64,000 nucleotides of DNA from Chitinophaga pinensis DSM 2588 (GTDB lineage: Bacteria > Bacteroidota > Bacteroidia > Chitinophagales > Chitinophagaceae), in assembly GCF_000024005.1 (NCBI RefSeq), contig NC_013132.1, positions 8,984,001 through 9,048,000 of the forward strand. Reading direction: 5' to 3'. Both the position numbers and the translations under genes were made by a program. Positions 17,861 to 26,234 of the stretch are shown piece by piece; position 1 is the stretch's first letter; each line of letters opens with the position of its first letter. The notes under the pieces were generated by a model that saw nothing but the letters and a program-made list of their open reading frames with translations, was not told the DNA's origin and did no database searches.

Positions 17861-18676
17861 TTATTCATTCACAATCTCACATTTGATCTTTGCACCCGCT
17901 TCTACCTTCTTAGCAATATCAGCGCCGCCCTCTTTTACCAGGCAAACGGAGAAATTCTCATCCTCCACTTTTGCTACGGCAATTTTACCCAGGGTTTTCT
18001 TCCTGTGCATTTTCTTACCGTCTACAGTTAAATCGGTGATTTCATATACACGGAATTCATCGTGTTCTTTCAGACCTGCCAGGCTACCTGCTACGATCAG
18101 TACGCGGATAGCTTCACCAACGCTGTTTTTTTCCTCTATCTGTGCAATAGAAACTGCATTCTTCAGGTTCTCACGGATAAATTTGTCAATACCAGGCGTC
18201 AGCTCCTTCATGCCATCTTCAAATGCATGTTTGCCTTTAGTAGTAGACGTAAATCTGGTGGAAGCCACTTCCTCGCCACTATTGACATCAACAACGGCAA
18301 CATCAAATAACAGTTCGGCGGTGGTAGTATTCGTAATTCCGAGCGGGAGATCGGATGGTTTTGTTTCTACATTGGCTTTCAATATGTTACCGGTTACAAT
18401 GTACTGAGCACCCAGTGATTTCGCTTGTGCAATAGCTCCTGCGTCCTGATCTGCCTGTCCTACTCCTGTCTTAATTTGCTCCAGCTTGTCTTTTCCCATC
18501 AAAGAAAAACCTCTCACTTTCAACGTAGCATCGTATACAGCATCCTGTATAGCCGTTACGTATTCAGTCCTTCCACTACTTTTGAAAGATGCTACACCTA
18601 CAAGGTTCTTGGTTTGAGCGAAAGCAGATGAGAAAGCAACAATGCCGCATAATACGGATAATACTCTTTTTGTCAT
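17861..18676 (-). CDS. CsgG-like secreted protein
   Basis: 271 residues with a signal peptide (about 1-21, ending SSAFAQ, no lipobox Cys). The body resembles the CsgG/curli assembly domain: VGVASFKSSGRTEYVT at the start, GKDKLEQI, the segment KSLGAQYIVTGNILKANVE typical of the family (Ala-x-Tyr-Ile-Val-x-Gly), and DVAVVDVNSGEEV. The last 70 residues (about 200-271) form a separate beta region. In E. coli CsgG is an outer membrane curli secretion lipoprotein, but related domains occur in many unrelated envelope proteins and no other curli gene is near. Convergent with the efflux operon; not obviously part of the phytochrome operon although only 76 bp away, since its own direction continues from it. 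Confidence 0.75.
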   Translation of the reverse strand: MTKRVLSVLCGIVAFSSAFAQTKNLVGVASFKSSGRTEYVTAIQDAVYDATLKVRGFSLMGKDKLEQIKTGVGQADQDAGAIAQAKSLGAQYIVTGNILKANVETKPSDLPLGITNTTTAELLFDVAVVDVNSGEEVASTRFTSTTKGKHAFEDGMKELTPGIDKFIRENLKNAVSIAQIEEKNSVGEAIRVLIVAGSLAGLKEHDEFRVYEITDLTVDGKKMHRKKTLGKIAVAKVEDENFSVCLVKEGGADIAKKVEAGAKIKCEIVNE

Positions 18677-18752
18677 GGCTAGGTATTAGTTTGAAATAGC
18701 CGCCCAATTTACGACTATTCCTTTTATATATATTTTTTTATGATGAATGTCC

Positions 18753-21700
18753 CTAACCGGCACGCTGGTCTTGTTTCACAGGCAGGATAATGGTAAACGT
18801 AGCACCTTCTTTTTCACGGCTATGTGCAGTGATCAGGCCATTATGCTTATCAATGATCTTGCGGGTGACCGCCAGTCCGATACCGGTCCCTTCATATTTG
18901 TCTTTCGTATGCAAACGCTGAAAGAGCACAAATATTTTGTCCAGGTATTTTTCATCAAACCCTATCCCGTTGTCTGTGATAGAGATACATACAAAAGGTC
19001 CGTCCGTTTCCTGCGGACTATCAAACTTTTTTTCTTTTATGCGGGTAGCCGTAATGTTGATAACCGGCTGAATATCTTTGCGGGAGAATTTAAAGGCATT
19101 GCTCAACAGATTCTGGAACACCTGGCGTAACTGTCCGGGAACGGCTTCTATCACCGGCATTGGCGATACGGTCACCCTGGCATTCTTTTCCTGTATAAGT
19201 ATCTCAAGATCAGAGAGTATCTCATTGATAATCACTTTCAGATCTGCCTGTTCGAAGAAGCTGACCTGCGATAAACGGGAGAAACGCAGCAGGTCATCTA
19301 TCAGACTGGCCATACGGGCTGAAGACCCGATAATCCGGCTCAGATAGTCGCGCGCCTTATCTTCCATACCTGCCTGATACCTGTCTTTCAACATGTTACC
19401 AAACATATGGATCTTCCGGAGCGGTTCCTTCAGGTCATGAGAGGCGACAAAAGCGTATTGCTGTAATTCGGCATTACTGGATTCCAGGTCCTCATTCGCC
19501 TGTTTTAATGCAAGCGTACGCTCCTCTATACGCTGCTCCATTATCTCCGCAGCCAGTTTCTGCTCATGAATATCGGTGCTGGTACCTACCAGCGCAGTCG
19601 ACTTTCCATCCGCATCCTTTTGTGCACGGGTACGGTGCAGGAACCAGTGAAAATTGCCTTCATGATCACATATACGCACCTCCATGGAGAAATCTTCCTT
19701 GAATCTGACAGCGCGCTCCAGGCTATTTTTCCAGGCTTTTATTTCATCAGTATGGATCACACTTCCCCATCCCTGTTCCTGTAATTCCTGGAGGGACTTG
19801 CCGGTATAAGCGATAAACTGCTCATTGACAAAGTTCACATTCCCATCTGGTTCTGCTGTCCAGAGTATTAACGGAATAGATTCGGCCAGGAAGAGTTTTT
19901 CTTCCCTGTTGACCACCGCCTGTCGCTCTGCCTGACGTAGGTTAGTCACATCCATCAGTGAACCCAGCATACGGTAAGGTGTAGCATATTCATCTACCAA
20001 CAGGTAGCCACGGTCCAGTACAAAAGCATATGTACCGTTTTCCCGGCGCATTCTGTAGCCTTCCGTCCACTGACTCTGTTTGGTATTGATCGCCCGGGAA
20101 ATACTGTTTTTCACACGGTCACGGTCCTCCGGATGGATATTATCCTGCCAGAACGTACGATTATTGGATCCTTCTTTCTGATAACCGTATGTAGCGTAAA
20201 AATTATCACTCCACCATACGGTATTGTTGGTCAGATTCCAGTCCCATACCGTGTCATTAGTTGCTTTGGATACCAGGCGGAAACGCTCTTCACTCATGGT
20301 GAGTTCACGTGTTCTTTCCAGCACTTTATATTCCAGATCGGAGTTCAGGGTACGCAGACTCTCCCTGGCCTGCACCAGTTCATTGTAGTTTCTGCGTAAA
20401 CGGTCTTCCGCGTCTTTCTTTTCAGTTACATCGGCACAGGTGATCACCATATTGCCATCCTGTGTTTTTACACCCGACATTTCATACCAGTAATCCTGCT
20501 GTTTACTTTCCAGGTGGAATTCAGTATGCAACACCGCCTCATGATCTACCACCTGTATGTATTTCTCAAACAGTCCGTGGTCCAGCAAAGACGACATGGT
20601 CTGCTTCATGGAAGGATGTTTCTGAGAAGCGACATCTTTACCCAGGAAACGCAGCCCTTCACTGTTTGCTGCCACCAGACGGAAGTCAGTAATGACGCCC
20701 ACCTCATTCCTGACCGGTTTGAATGCGAGGATAACATTCGTACTGGCATTGAATACGCCTTTCAACAGCATATCCAGCTCCTTGATCATGGTAATATCCA
20801 CAAAAGTGATCACCACACCATCCGTCTGCTTATCCTGCCGGATATAGGGCAGAATCTTCATCAGGTGCATATTGCCATTACTCAGCACCATCTCTTTTTC
20901 CACGATACGCCGGCTCCTGATCACCGCATGAATATCCTCTACCATACTATCCTGCTGGATATTGGTGGAGATATGATTGATAGGACGGCCTACATCAGAA
21001 GGGATCAGGTTGATCATTTTTATAGCGGCCTGATTGAACTTACGGATACGCATACTACCGTCTACGAACACCTGTCCGATGTCCGTACTGCGGAAATAGT
21101 TATCCATATCATCATTTAGTTCTACCAGTTCCTTGATCTTGAGCTGGTGCTCTGTATTGAGGGTATGCAGCTCCTCATTAAGGGATTGCAGTTCCTCATT
21201 GCTGGATTGCAACTCCTCATTGGCGGAAAGTAATTCCTCATTACTCGATTGCAATTCCTCATTGGAGGTTTCCAATCCCTCTATCGCCATCTGAAGATTG
21301 GTACGGGTTTCGCCCAATTCTGCCTCCAGCGACATGATATGTTCTTTTATATCTGCCGGTTGTGCATGCGTATCAGGCGTATCTCCCGATACATTGTTTT
21401 TTTCCACATCTTCATTGAACACCACCATGGTATACTGCATATTGGCGGTACCAGGTTTGATCATGATGTTAACCACCCGTACACCTTCCGGCGTAGTCAC
21501 TTTTACCCCTTTCACCATCGATTTCTTTTCGGTGGTCCAGGCCTGTCTCAAAGCGATATTGAGCGCCATGGAAAGGTCGCCGGGCACCATCTTCAGCAGG
21601 TTCAGATTCAATCTCTTCTCCGGCAGAGAAAGAAATTTCTTATAGTTCCCCAGCGCTTCATGAATCTCATATGCCTTATCAATATACACCGCCGCATAAC

Positions 21701-23252
21701 CGAAATCTTCTGCCATCACTTCACGGAAATCTTCCAGCAGATTGGTGCTTTTTTTCTCCGCGCTCATACGCATATTTCCATTTGCACGTACTTCACGGTT
21801 TTGCCGGATATATTCCAGCGGACTATAAAGATTATCCGGTAAAGGAGAACGGGAACTGTCTGTTTTGCGATAGATCTTCCACTTCTGGCTTAATTCTTCC
21901 AGTCCGCCGCGTATCAGCGAAGCTGATTCACTAGGCCCCAGGAAGAGTATGCCCCCGGTATTCAGCGCGAAATGCAATGAGGAAAGCACCTGTCTTTGCA
22001 ACACATTCTCCATGTAAATGAGCATGTTGCGACAGGTAACAAGGTCATTTTTGATAAAGGGAGGGTCCTTTAAAATATTATGACGCGCAAACACGATCTG
22101 CTTACGCAGGCGTGGCGCGATCTGGTATTTCTTGTCTTCTTTTATGAAGTATTTCTTCAGGATGGAAGGCTCTACTTCCTTCACTACTGAAGAAGGATAA
22201 ATCCCTCTGGCGGCAAACTCGATCGCATTGCTATCAATATCGGTAGCGAAGATCTTTATATCCAACCATTTATTCTTTTCCTGCAGACACTGATCCAGCA
22301 TTATGGCCAGCGAATATGCCTCTTCTCCGGTGCTACAAGCAGTAACCCATATTTTCAGAATAGCGCCTTCTTCTTTCTCTTCTACCAGTTTACTGATCAC
22401 CTGTTCTTTCAATATGTCGAAAGCAGTTTTATCCCTGAAAAAGCGGGTAACGCCAATGAGGAAATCTTTGGCGAGCGCCTTACTTTCCTCTTCGCTTGAC
22501 CGCAGTAATTGCAGGTATTCTTCCAGTGTTTTTATATTGAATTGCGCCATTCGCTTCGCGATACGGCGGGTAATAGTAGGCGGTTTATAATGATGAAAAT
22601 CCTGGCCGCTATGTTCTCTCACCAACTGAAATACTTCTGCCAGTAACTCTTCATCGATCTTGCCATTAAAGACCTGTACCGGCATATCCTGGATATAGTT
22701 ATAGATCTCTCCCGGCATAAATTCGGGAGCCAGCACATAATCCATATTTTCAGAACCGATCACACTGCGGGGCATACCGTCAAACTTGGCAGTCTCCGGG
22801 TCCTGGACCATCACCATTCCACCAGCTTTTTTCACAGCAGCAGCACCTTTGGTGCCGTCTGTACCCGTACCGGAGAGAATAATACAGATAGCCTGACGGC
22901 CCTGATCTTTTGCAAGAGAAAAAAGAAAGGTATCAATAGCGGTATTAGGGGCTTTCTCTGCTGGTTTCTGTACCAGTCTGAGACGTCCCTGCTCTACGAT
23001 AATTTCTTTGTTATTGGGAATGACATATACACAGTCATTCTCGATTCCCATATCTTCCTCCACCTCTCTTACTTTCATATTAGTGTGCTTGGAAACCAGT
23101 TCCACCAGCAGACTTTTATAATCGGGAGACAAGTGCTGAATAATAACAAATGACAGGTTGCCGTATTCCGGCATATTATCAAAGAATTCATGGATGGCTT
23201 CCAATCCACCTGCAGAGGCTCCTATAGCTACTATGTAGTTCGCTTTCTTCAT
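18753..23252 (-). CDS. CheB-CheR-PAS hybrid sensor histidine kinase
   Basis: 1499-residue chemoreceptor-modification type sensor. CheB methylesterase domain (about 5-190) with GASAGG, QHLSPD and GTGTDGT catalytic segments. CheR methyltransferase domain (about 205-460) with VTACSTGEEAYSLA, FATDIDSNAIEFAARG and TCRNMLIYME. A coiled coil of repeated SSNEELQ/SANEELQ units (about 637-700) joins these to PAS domains near 715, 835, 990 and 1120. The C-terminus holds a HisKA segment VASHDLKEPLRKIH (His about 1270) and a HATPase with NLLSNAFKFSR, DNGIGFDEKYLDKIF and GTGIGLAVTRKI. No receiver domain. ATG 23252-23250. It follows the phytochrome gene with 50 bp between and is likely cotranscribed, which suggests that it is the output kinase for the photosensor. 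No MCP gene is nearby, so methylation targets are unknown. Confidence 0.93.
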   Translation of the reverse strand: MKKANYIVAIGASAGGLEAIHEFFDNMPEYGNLSFVIIQHLSPDYKSLLVELVSKHTNMKVREVEEDMGIENDCVYVIPNNKEIIVEQGRLRLVQKPAEKAPNTAIDTFLFSLAKDQGRQAICIILSGTGTDGTKGAAAVKKAGGMVMVQDPETAKFDGMPRSVIGSENMDYVLAPEFMPGEIYNYIQDMPVQVFNGKIDEELLAEVFQLVREHSGQDFHHYKPPTITRRIAKRMAQFNIKTLEEYLQLLRSSEEESKALAKDFLIGVTRFFRDKTAFDILKEQVISKLVEEKEEGAILKIWVTACSTGEEAYSLAIMLDQCLQEKNKWLDIKIFATDIDSNAIEFAARGIYPSSVVKEVEPSILKKYFIKEDKKYQIAPRLRKQIVFARHNILKDPPFIKNDLVTCRNMLIYMENVLQRQVLSSLHFALNTGGILFLGPSESASLIRGGLEELSQKWKIYRKTDSSRSPLPDNLYSPLEYIRQNREVRANGNMRMSAEKKSTNLLEDFREVMAEDFGYAAVYIDKAYEIHEALGNYKKFLSLPEKRLNLNLLKMVPGDLSMALNIALRQAWTTEKKSMVKGVKVTTPEGVRVVNIMIKPGTANMQYTMVVFNEDVEKNNVSGDTPDTHAQPADIKEHIMSLEAELGETRTNLQMAIEGLETSNEELQSSNEELLSANEELQSSNEELQSLNEELHTLNTEHQLKIKELVELNDDMDNYFRSTDIGQVFVDGSMRIRKFNQAAIKMINLIPSDVGRPINHISTNIQQDSMVEDIHAVIRSRRIVEKEMVLSNGNMHLMKILPYIRQDKQTDGVVITFVDITMIKELDMLLKGVFNASTNVILAFKPVRNEVGVITDFRLVAANSEGLRFLGKDVASQKHPSMKQTMSSLLDHGLFEKYIQVVDHEAVLHTEFHLESKQQDYWYEMSGVKTQDGNMVITCADVTEKKDAEDRLRRNYNELVQARESLRTLNSDLEYKVLERTRELTMSEERFRLVSKATNDTVWDWNLTNNTVWWSDNFYATYGYQKEGSNNRTFWQDNIHPEDRDRVKNSISRAINTKQSQWTEGYRMRRENGTYAFVLDRGYLLVDEYATPYRMLGSLMDVTNLRQAERQAVVNREEKLFLAESIPLILWTAEPDGNVNFVNEQFIAYTGKSLQELQEQGWGSVIHTDEIKAWKNSLERAVRFKEDFSMEVRICDHEGNFHWFLHRTRAQKDADGKSTALVGTSTDIHEQKLAAEIMEQRIEERTLALKQANEDLESSNAELQQYAFVASHDLKEPLRKIHMFGNMLKDRYQAGMEDKARDYLSRIIGSSARMASLIDDLLRFSRLSQVSFFEQADLKVIINEILSDLEILIQEKNARVTVSPMPVIEAVPGQLRQVFQNLLSNAFKFSRKDIQPVINITATRIKEKKFDSPQETDGPFVCISITDNGIGFDEKYLDKIFVLFQRLHTKDKYEGTGIGLAVTRKIIDKHNGLITAHSREKEGATFTIILPVKQDQRAG

Positions 23253-23302
23253 TCAATATTTACGAAATAACCATTTTCATACCAATTCATCCTTGGGTAC
23301 AC

Positions 23303-24829
23303 TCAATCGAGGCCTCTAACAATAAATTCCAGGATAAAGTTACGGAGCAAGCCAGCCATCTGGATTTCTGTTTGCTTCCAGGAAAGTGCTGTATTACGGA
23401 CCGTCTGCTGCCAGATACTAAACGAGTTGCGGGGATGGTATTGTATATTATCTTTTTCGAAACGTACCGCCTCATTGGGATTTCCTCCCCAGTTCACCTG
23501 CTGAATCACTTCCGGGCGGAAAACCACCAGGAACTCTCCCTTATTAGGCTGGATAGGAATGACCAGTATACCGCTGGCAATTTCCGCATACTGTATAGAG
23601 GGTTCGTAGGTTCCTGGCAGATGAAGTTCCTGGAATACCTGGCCGGAAGCAGAAGTACTCTGCAACCAGAGGAACAGGTCCTTCAGTTCATTTTTGTCAG
23701 GCACTTTACCAACAGTCTCCAGGCGCCTGTTGTGCATCATCGCAGCGCCAGCCCCATCGAGCAGCTGTAAAACATTTATTTCACGCCCCAGTAATCCCTC
23801 CGTCAGGTCACTACCGGTAAATACCTGTTCTACGAGGCGGGTATGCACATCGTGTAATTTCGTGTATTCGTCACTTTGTTCTTTATAATAAAGCGACTGG
23901 ATACGTGCGGCGATAATATCTGAGAGCAATTCAAACAACGCCCTGCCTTCGTAAGGCAACTGGTATGCCGTACGGTGGTGGCAGGAGAACAGTCCCCATA
24001 ACTGGCCATCTTTCAGGATACGGCAGGACATGGAAGTCATGATCTCCATGTTCTTCATATATTCCAGGTGTACGGCAGGCACACTGCGCAGGTTACATCC
24101 GGAGAGGTCAGTAAAAGCGTTAGTCAGCGGATTGATCACCGGGTAAAGGCTTACAGGCACATATTCCCTGTTGGGGATCATGCGGTAAGGATTGTCCAGG
24201 TACATCGCCCTGGCCTGACGGGGAATGTCAGATGCCGGGAAGGTGAGGCCCAGATAAGATTCCATACCAGGTTCCTGTTCTTCAGCGATCACGGTACCAT
24301 TCCAGTCTTTGTCAAACTGGTATACCATTACCTTGTCGTATCCGGACAAGGCTTTCAGCTGTTTTGCAGCTGTTTCACAGGCAACCTGGATAGACGGCGC
24401 CGCATTGATAGCGGCCATCGCATACTTCAGCTGCTGATAAATATTGATGAAAGAATTTTCTTCACCAGCCGGGCTCAATGCTTCTATTTCAAGTATCAAC
24501 GCTTCCCCTGACAAGTGGGTGATAGCCAGATAATCTCTAGGGCCATCCGCACCTGTAAAGGTCAGGGTAAAAGGCAGTTTATTCACCAGACCTTCATCCA
24601 GTTTGCGCTGTAGTTCCTTCATCTGGCTGGCCGGGATATAATCTGACAACAGGGTATCCACTATTTCCGGCGCCTGCCGGCCTACGGCCACTGTAATATT
24701 TTCACTGACCTGTACAATCTTATAATCTGCCTGCCGGATTACCAGCAGCATACCATAGGGCTGTATCAGGTTAATCTGATGAAGGGGTACGCTTCCACAA
24801 AAAGTGGAATCAAAATTTCTTTTCTGCAT
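23303..24829 (-). CDS. bphP: Bacteriophytochrome photosensory core (PAS-GAF-PHY), no kinase domain
   Basis: Red/far-red photoreceptor binding biliverdin. 508 residues, which end after the PHY domain. Cys11 sits before the PAS domain in FCGSVPLHQINLIQPYGMLL, matching the biliverdin-linking Cys and IQPHG motif of bacterial phytochromes (here IQPYG). GAF domain (about 140-305) has PASDIPRQARAMY (about 195) with the chromophore-contacting Asp and CHHRTAYQLPYEGRALFE with the conserved His. PHY domain (about 320-505) carries the tongue motif PRNSF. After the C-terminal helix there is no HisKA or other effector, so the signal must pass to another protein. Flanked upstream by heme oxygenase (33 bp) and downstream by the large kinase (50 bp). 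ATG 24829-24827. Confidence 0.95.
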   Translation of the reverse strand: MQKRNFDSTFCGSVPLHQINLIQPYGMLLVIRQADYKIVQVSENITVAVGRQAPEIVDTLLSDYIPASQMKELQRKLDEGLVNKLPFTLTFTGADGPRDYLAITHLSGEALILEIEALSPAGEENSFINIYQQLKYAMAAINAAPSIQVACETAAKQLKALSGYDKVMVYQFDKDWNGTVIAEEQEPGMESYLGLTFPASDIPRQARAMYLDNPYRMIPNREYVPVSLYPVINPLTNAFTDLSGCNLRSVPAVHLEYMKNMEIMTSMSCRILKDGQLWGLFSCHHRTAYQLPYEGRALFELLSDIIAARIQSLYYKEQSDEYTKLHDVHTRLVEQVFTGSDLTEGLLGREINVLQLLDGAGAAMMHNRRLETVGKVPDKNELKDLFLWLQSTSASGQVFQELHLPGTYEPSIQYAEIASGILVIPIQPNKGEFLVVFRPEVIQQVNWGGNPNEAVRFEKDNIQYHPRNSFSIWQQTVRNTALSWKQTEIQMAGLLRNFILEFIVRGLD

Positions 24830-24861
24830 ATGATGGGTCTGAGTGGGTTAATGAAAAATGA

Positions 24862-25437
24862 TTACTGTCCCTGTTGCTGGAGCGCCCACAATCTGAAGCG
24901 CTCAAAAGTAGCCGCTGCTGCATCCAGCATTTTTTGCTGCTGGGTTTCATCACCATGATATCCTTGCAAATAGTGTACAAAGGTATCCCAGTAAGACTGG
25001 GTATCAGCGCCGTAACCATTAAAGAATGACAATGCTTTTGGCAGTTCGGGGGCTGCCAGGTTCCGCATGAGTATCTGACAGATCACCTGTCCGCCCAGTG
25101 TAGAACCTTCCAGCACATACATAGCGCCCAGTGCCTGTGCGTTATCTGTTATCTCAGGTATATCTGTGCAACAGCGAGGTGTAGTGGCAGGTGCGCCGCT
25201 GATGGCGGCTATATCATCCAGTAAAAGGGATGCTTTCCTCCGTCGTTCGAAACCTCCTGGAAAGGAGATATCCATATGTGCAGCAATATGCTGCTCCAGC
25301 GGATAATAGTAACCATAAAAAAGTTGTAACAGCTTTATATACGCGGCAGGCGTATTGGCAGCTTTTATGCTGGGAATCAGTACACGCTCAAGTTCCTGAT
25401 GCTGTTTCCCCGTACGTTCCCTTAACAGTTCGATCAT
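24862..25437 (-). CDS. bphO: Biliverdin-producing heme oxygenase
   Basis: Opens heme to biliverdin, CO and iron, giving the phytochrome chromophore. 191 residues from the ATG at 25437. The proximal heme ligand is His13 in RERTGKQHQELE, and the distal helix segment GAMYVLEGSTLGGQVI is typical of bacterial BphO-type enzymes. A TTG four codons upstream (25449) is possible but the ATG gives the usual family N-terminus. It lies between the response regulator (77 bp) and the phytochrome (33 bp). Since a heme uptake region lies a few kb away, imported heme could feed this enzyme. Confidence 0.95.
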   Translation of the reverse strand: MIELLRERTGKQHQELERVLIPSIKAANTPAAYIKLLQLFYGYYYPLEQHIAAHMDISFPGGFERRRKASLLLDDIAAISGAPATTPRCCTDIPEITDNAQALGAMYVLEGSTLGGQVICQILMRNLAAPELPKALSFFNGYGADTQSYWDTFVHYLQGYHGDETQQQKMLDAAAATFERFRLWALQQQGQ

Positions 25438-25514
25438 TATTATACACAATTATTAAGTTGTCGAGAGTAGTTAAAAGTACGGTGAATATGTGTGTAGTCT
25501 GTGTGGAAAGATTT

Positions 25515-25964
25515 CTACGGTAACTGAACAACTGTAAACCAATAGGTATGCAGCATGCGGGTAAACGCTACCAGGTCAGAAAAGTTGGCGGGTTTGATCG
25601 TATAACTATTTACGCCCAGCTCATAACATTTTGAGATATCCTTCGCCTCTGTAGAGGTAGTTAAAATAATGATCGGCAACCATTTCAGGCTGGCGTGTTC
25701 CTTTATTTCGCGCAGTGCTTCACGACCGTCTTTACGCGGCATGTTCAGATCGAGCAAAATAATGCTGGGGAATGGATACTTTTCCTCATCGGCATATTTA
25801 CCCTGCCTGTTAAGATAAAACATCAATTCTTCTCCATTCTCGACAAAACGCAATTCAGTGTCTGCCCCACTCTCTTCAAAGGCCACCTTTATCAGTTCCT
25901 TGTCGTCTGCGTCATCATCTGCAACAAGTATACATTTCCTGCTACGTAACACCTTTTTGATCAT
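25515..25964 (-). CDS. Single-domain response regulator, Rcp1-like
   Basis: 149 residues, receiver domain only. Acidic pocket ADDDADDKEL near the N-terminus, phosphoacceptor Asp (about 71) in IILLDLNMPRKDG, Thr in IIILTTSTEAKD and Lys in YTIKPAN, all intact. There is no output domain. Proteins of this type accompany phytochromes in cyanobacteria (Rcp1) and many bacteria, where they accept phosphate from the phytochrome kinase; here the partner is more likely the CheB-CheR-PAS kinase three genes on. First gene of the operon. ATG 25964-25962. Leader of about 195 nt holds a 12-bp hairpin at 26041-26072. Confidence 0.94.
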   Translation of the reverse strand: MIKKVLRSRKCILVADDDADDKELIKVAFEESGADTELRFVENGEELMFYLNRQGKYADEEKYPFPSIILLDLNMPRKDGREALREIKEHASLKWLPIIILTTSTEAKDISKCYELGVNSYTIKPANFSDLVAFTRMLHTYWFTVVQLP

Positions 25965-26040
25965 CCAGTTTTCATTTAACGGCTAAAATTACTTAAATAA
26001 ACTTGCAAAACACGCAGCGAAGTTGGGGAATTGTGCCTTG

Positions 26041-26072
26041 GGTCTCGTCTCCAGTTGAAAGGAGACGAGACC
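26041..26072 (-). other. 12-bp perfect hairpin in the leader of the phytochrome operon
   Basis: GGTCTCGTCTCC (26041-26052) and GGAGACGAGACC (26061-26072) are perfect complements with an 8-nt loop. It lies within the predicted 5' leader, 77 bp before the response regulator start. No T tract follows on the minus strand, so it is not a standard terminator; it could affect translation, RNA stability or act as a terminator remnant of the upstream S41 gene. Confidence 0.6.
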
Positions 26073-26166
26073 ATTAAGGACTTATTAATGTTAAAGAAAC
26101 TTATGTTCTGCTAAAGAAGTCTGCTTTTGGAGTAAACAAACAGCACTTTTAATTAGGAAGCTGTTG

Positions 26167-26232
26167 CAAAGGTAGCTGCAACAACATTAATACATTGATC
26201 AAATCGGGAAAAAACATTACGATATAAGGAAA
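26167..26232 (-). promoter_or_regulatory. Paired-repeat promoter of the phytochrome operon (site 2 of 6)
   Basis: CAAAGGTA at 26167-26174 is a perfect -7 box on the minus strand (TACCTTTG). Upstream of it, GGGAAAAAA (GG at 26207, +33 from the box edge) and AAGGAAAT (GG at 26228, +54) repeat with a 21-bp period. A 7-bp dyad TGTTGCA/TGCAACA (26162-26168 and 26177-26183) overlaps the -7 box, which could be a separate operator. The site lies 203 bp upstream of the response regulator start. Confidence 0.75.
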
Positions 26233-26234
26233 TA

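Noticed and set aside
20514..21119. Long plus-strand open frame opposite the CheB-CheR-PAS kinase gene
   Set aside because: It is antisense to a conserved coding region, its codon pattern follows the real gene, and no domain can be recognised.
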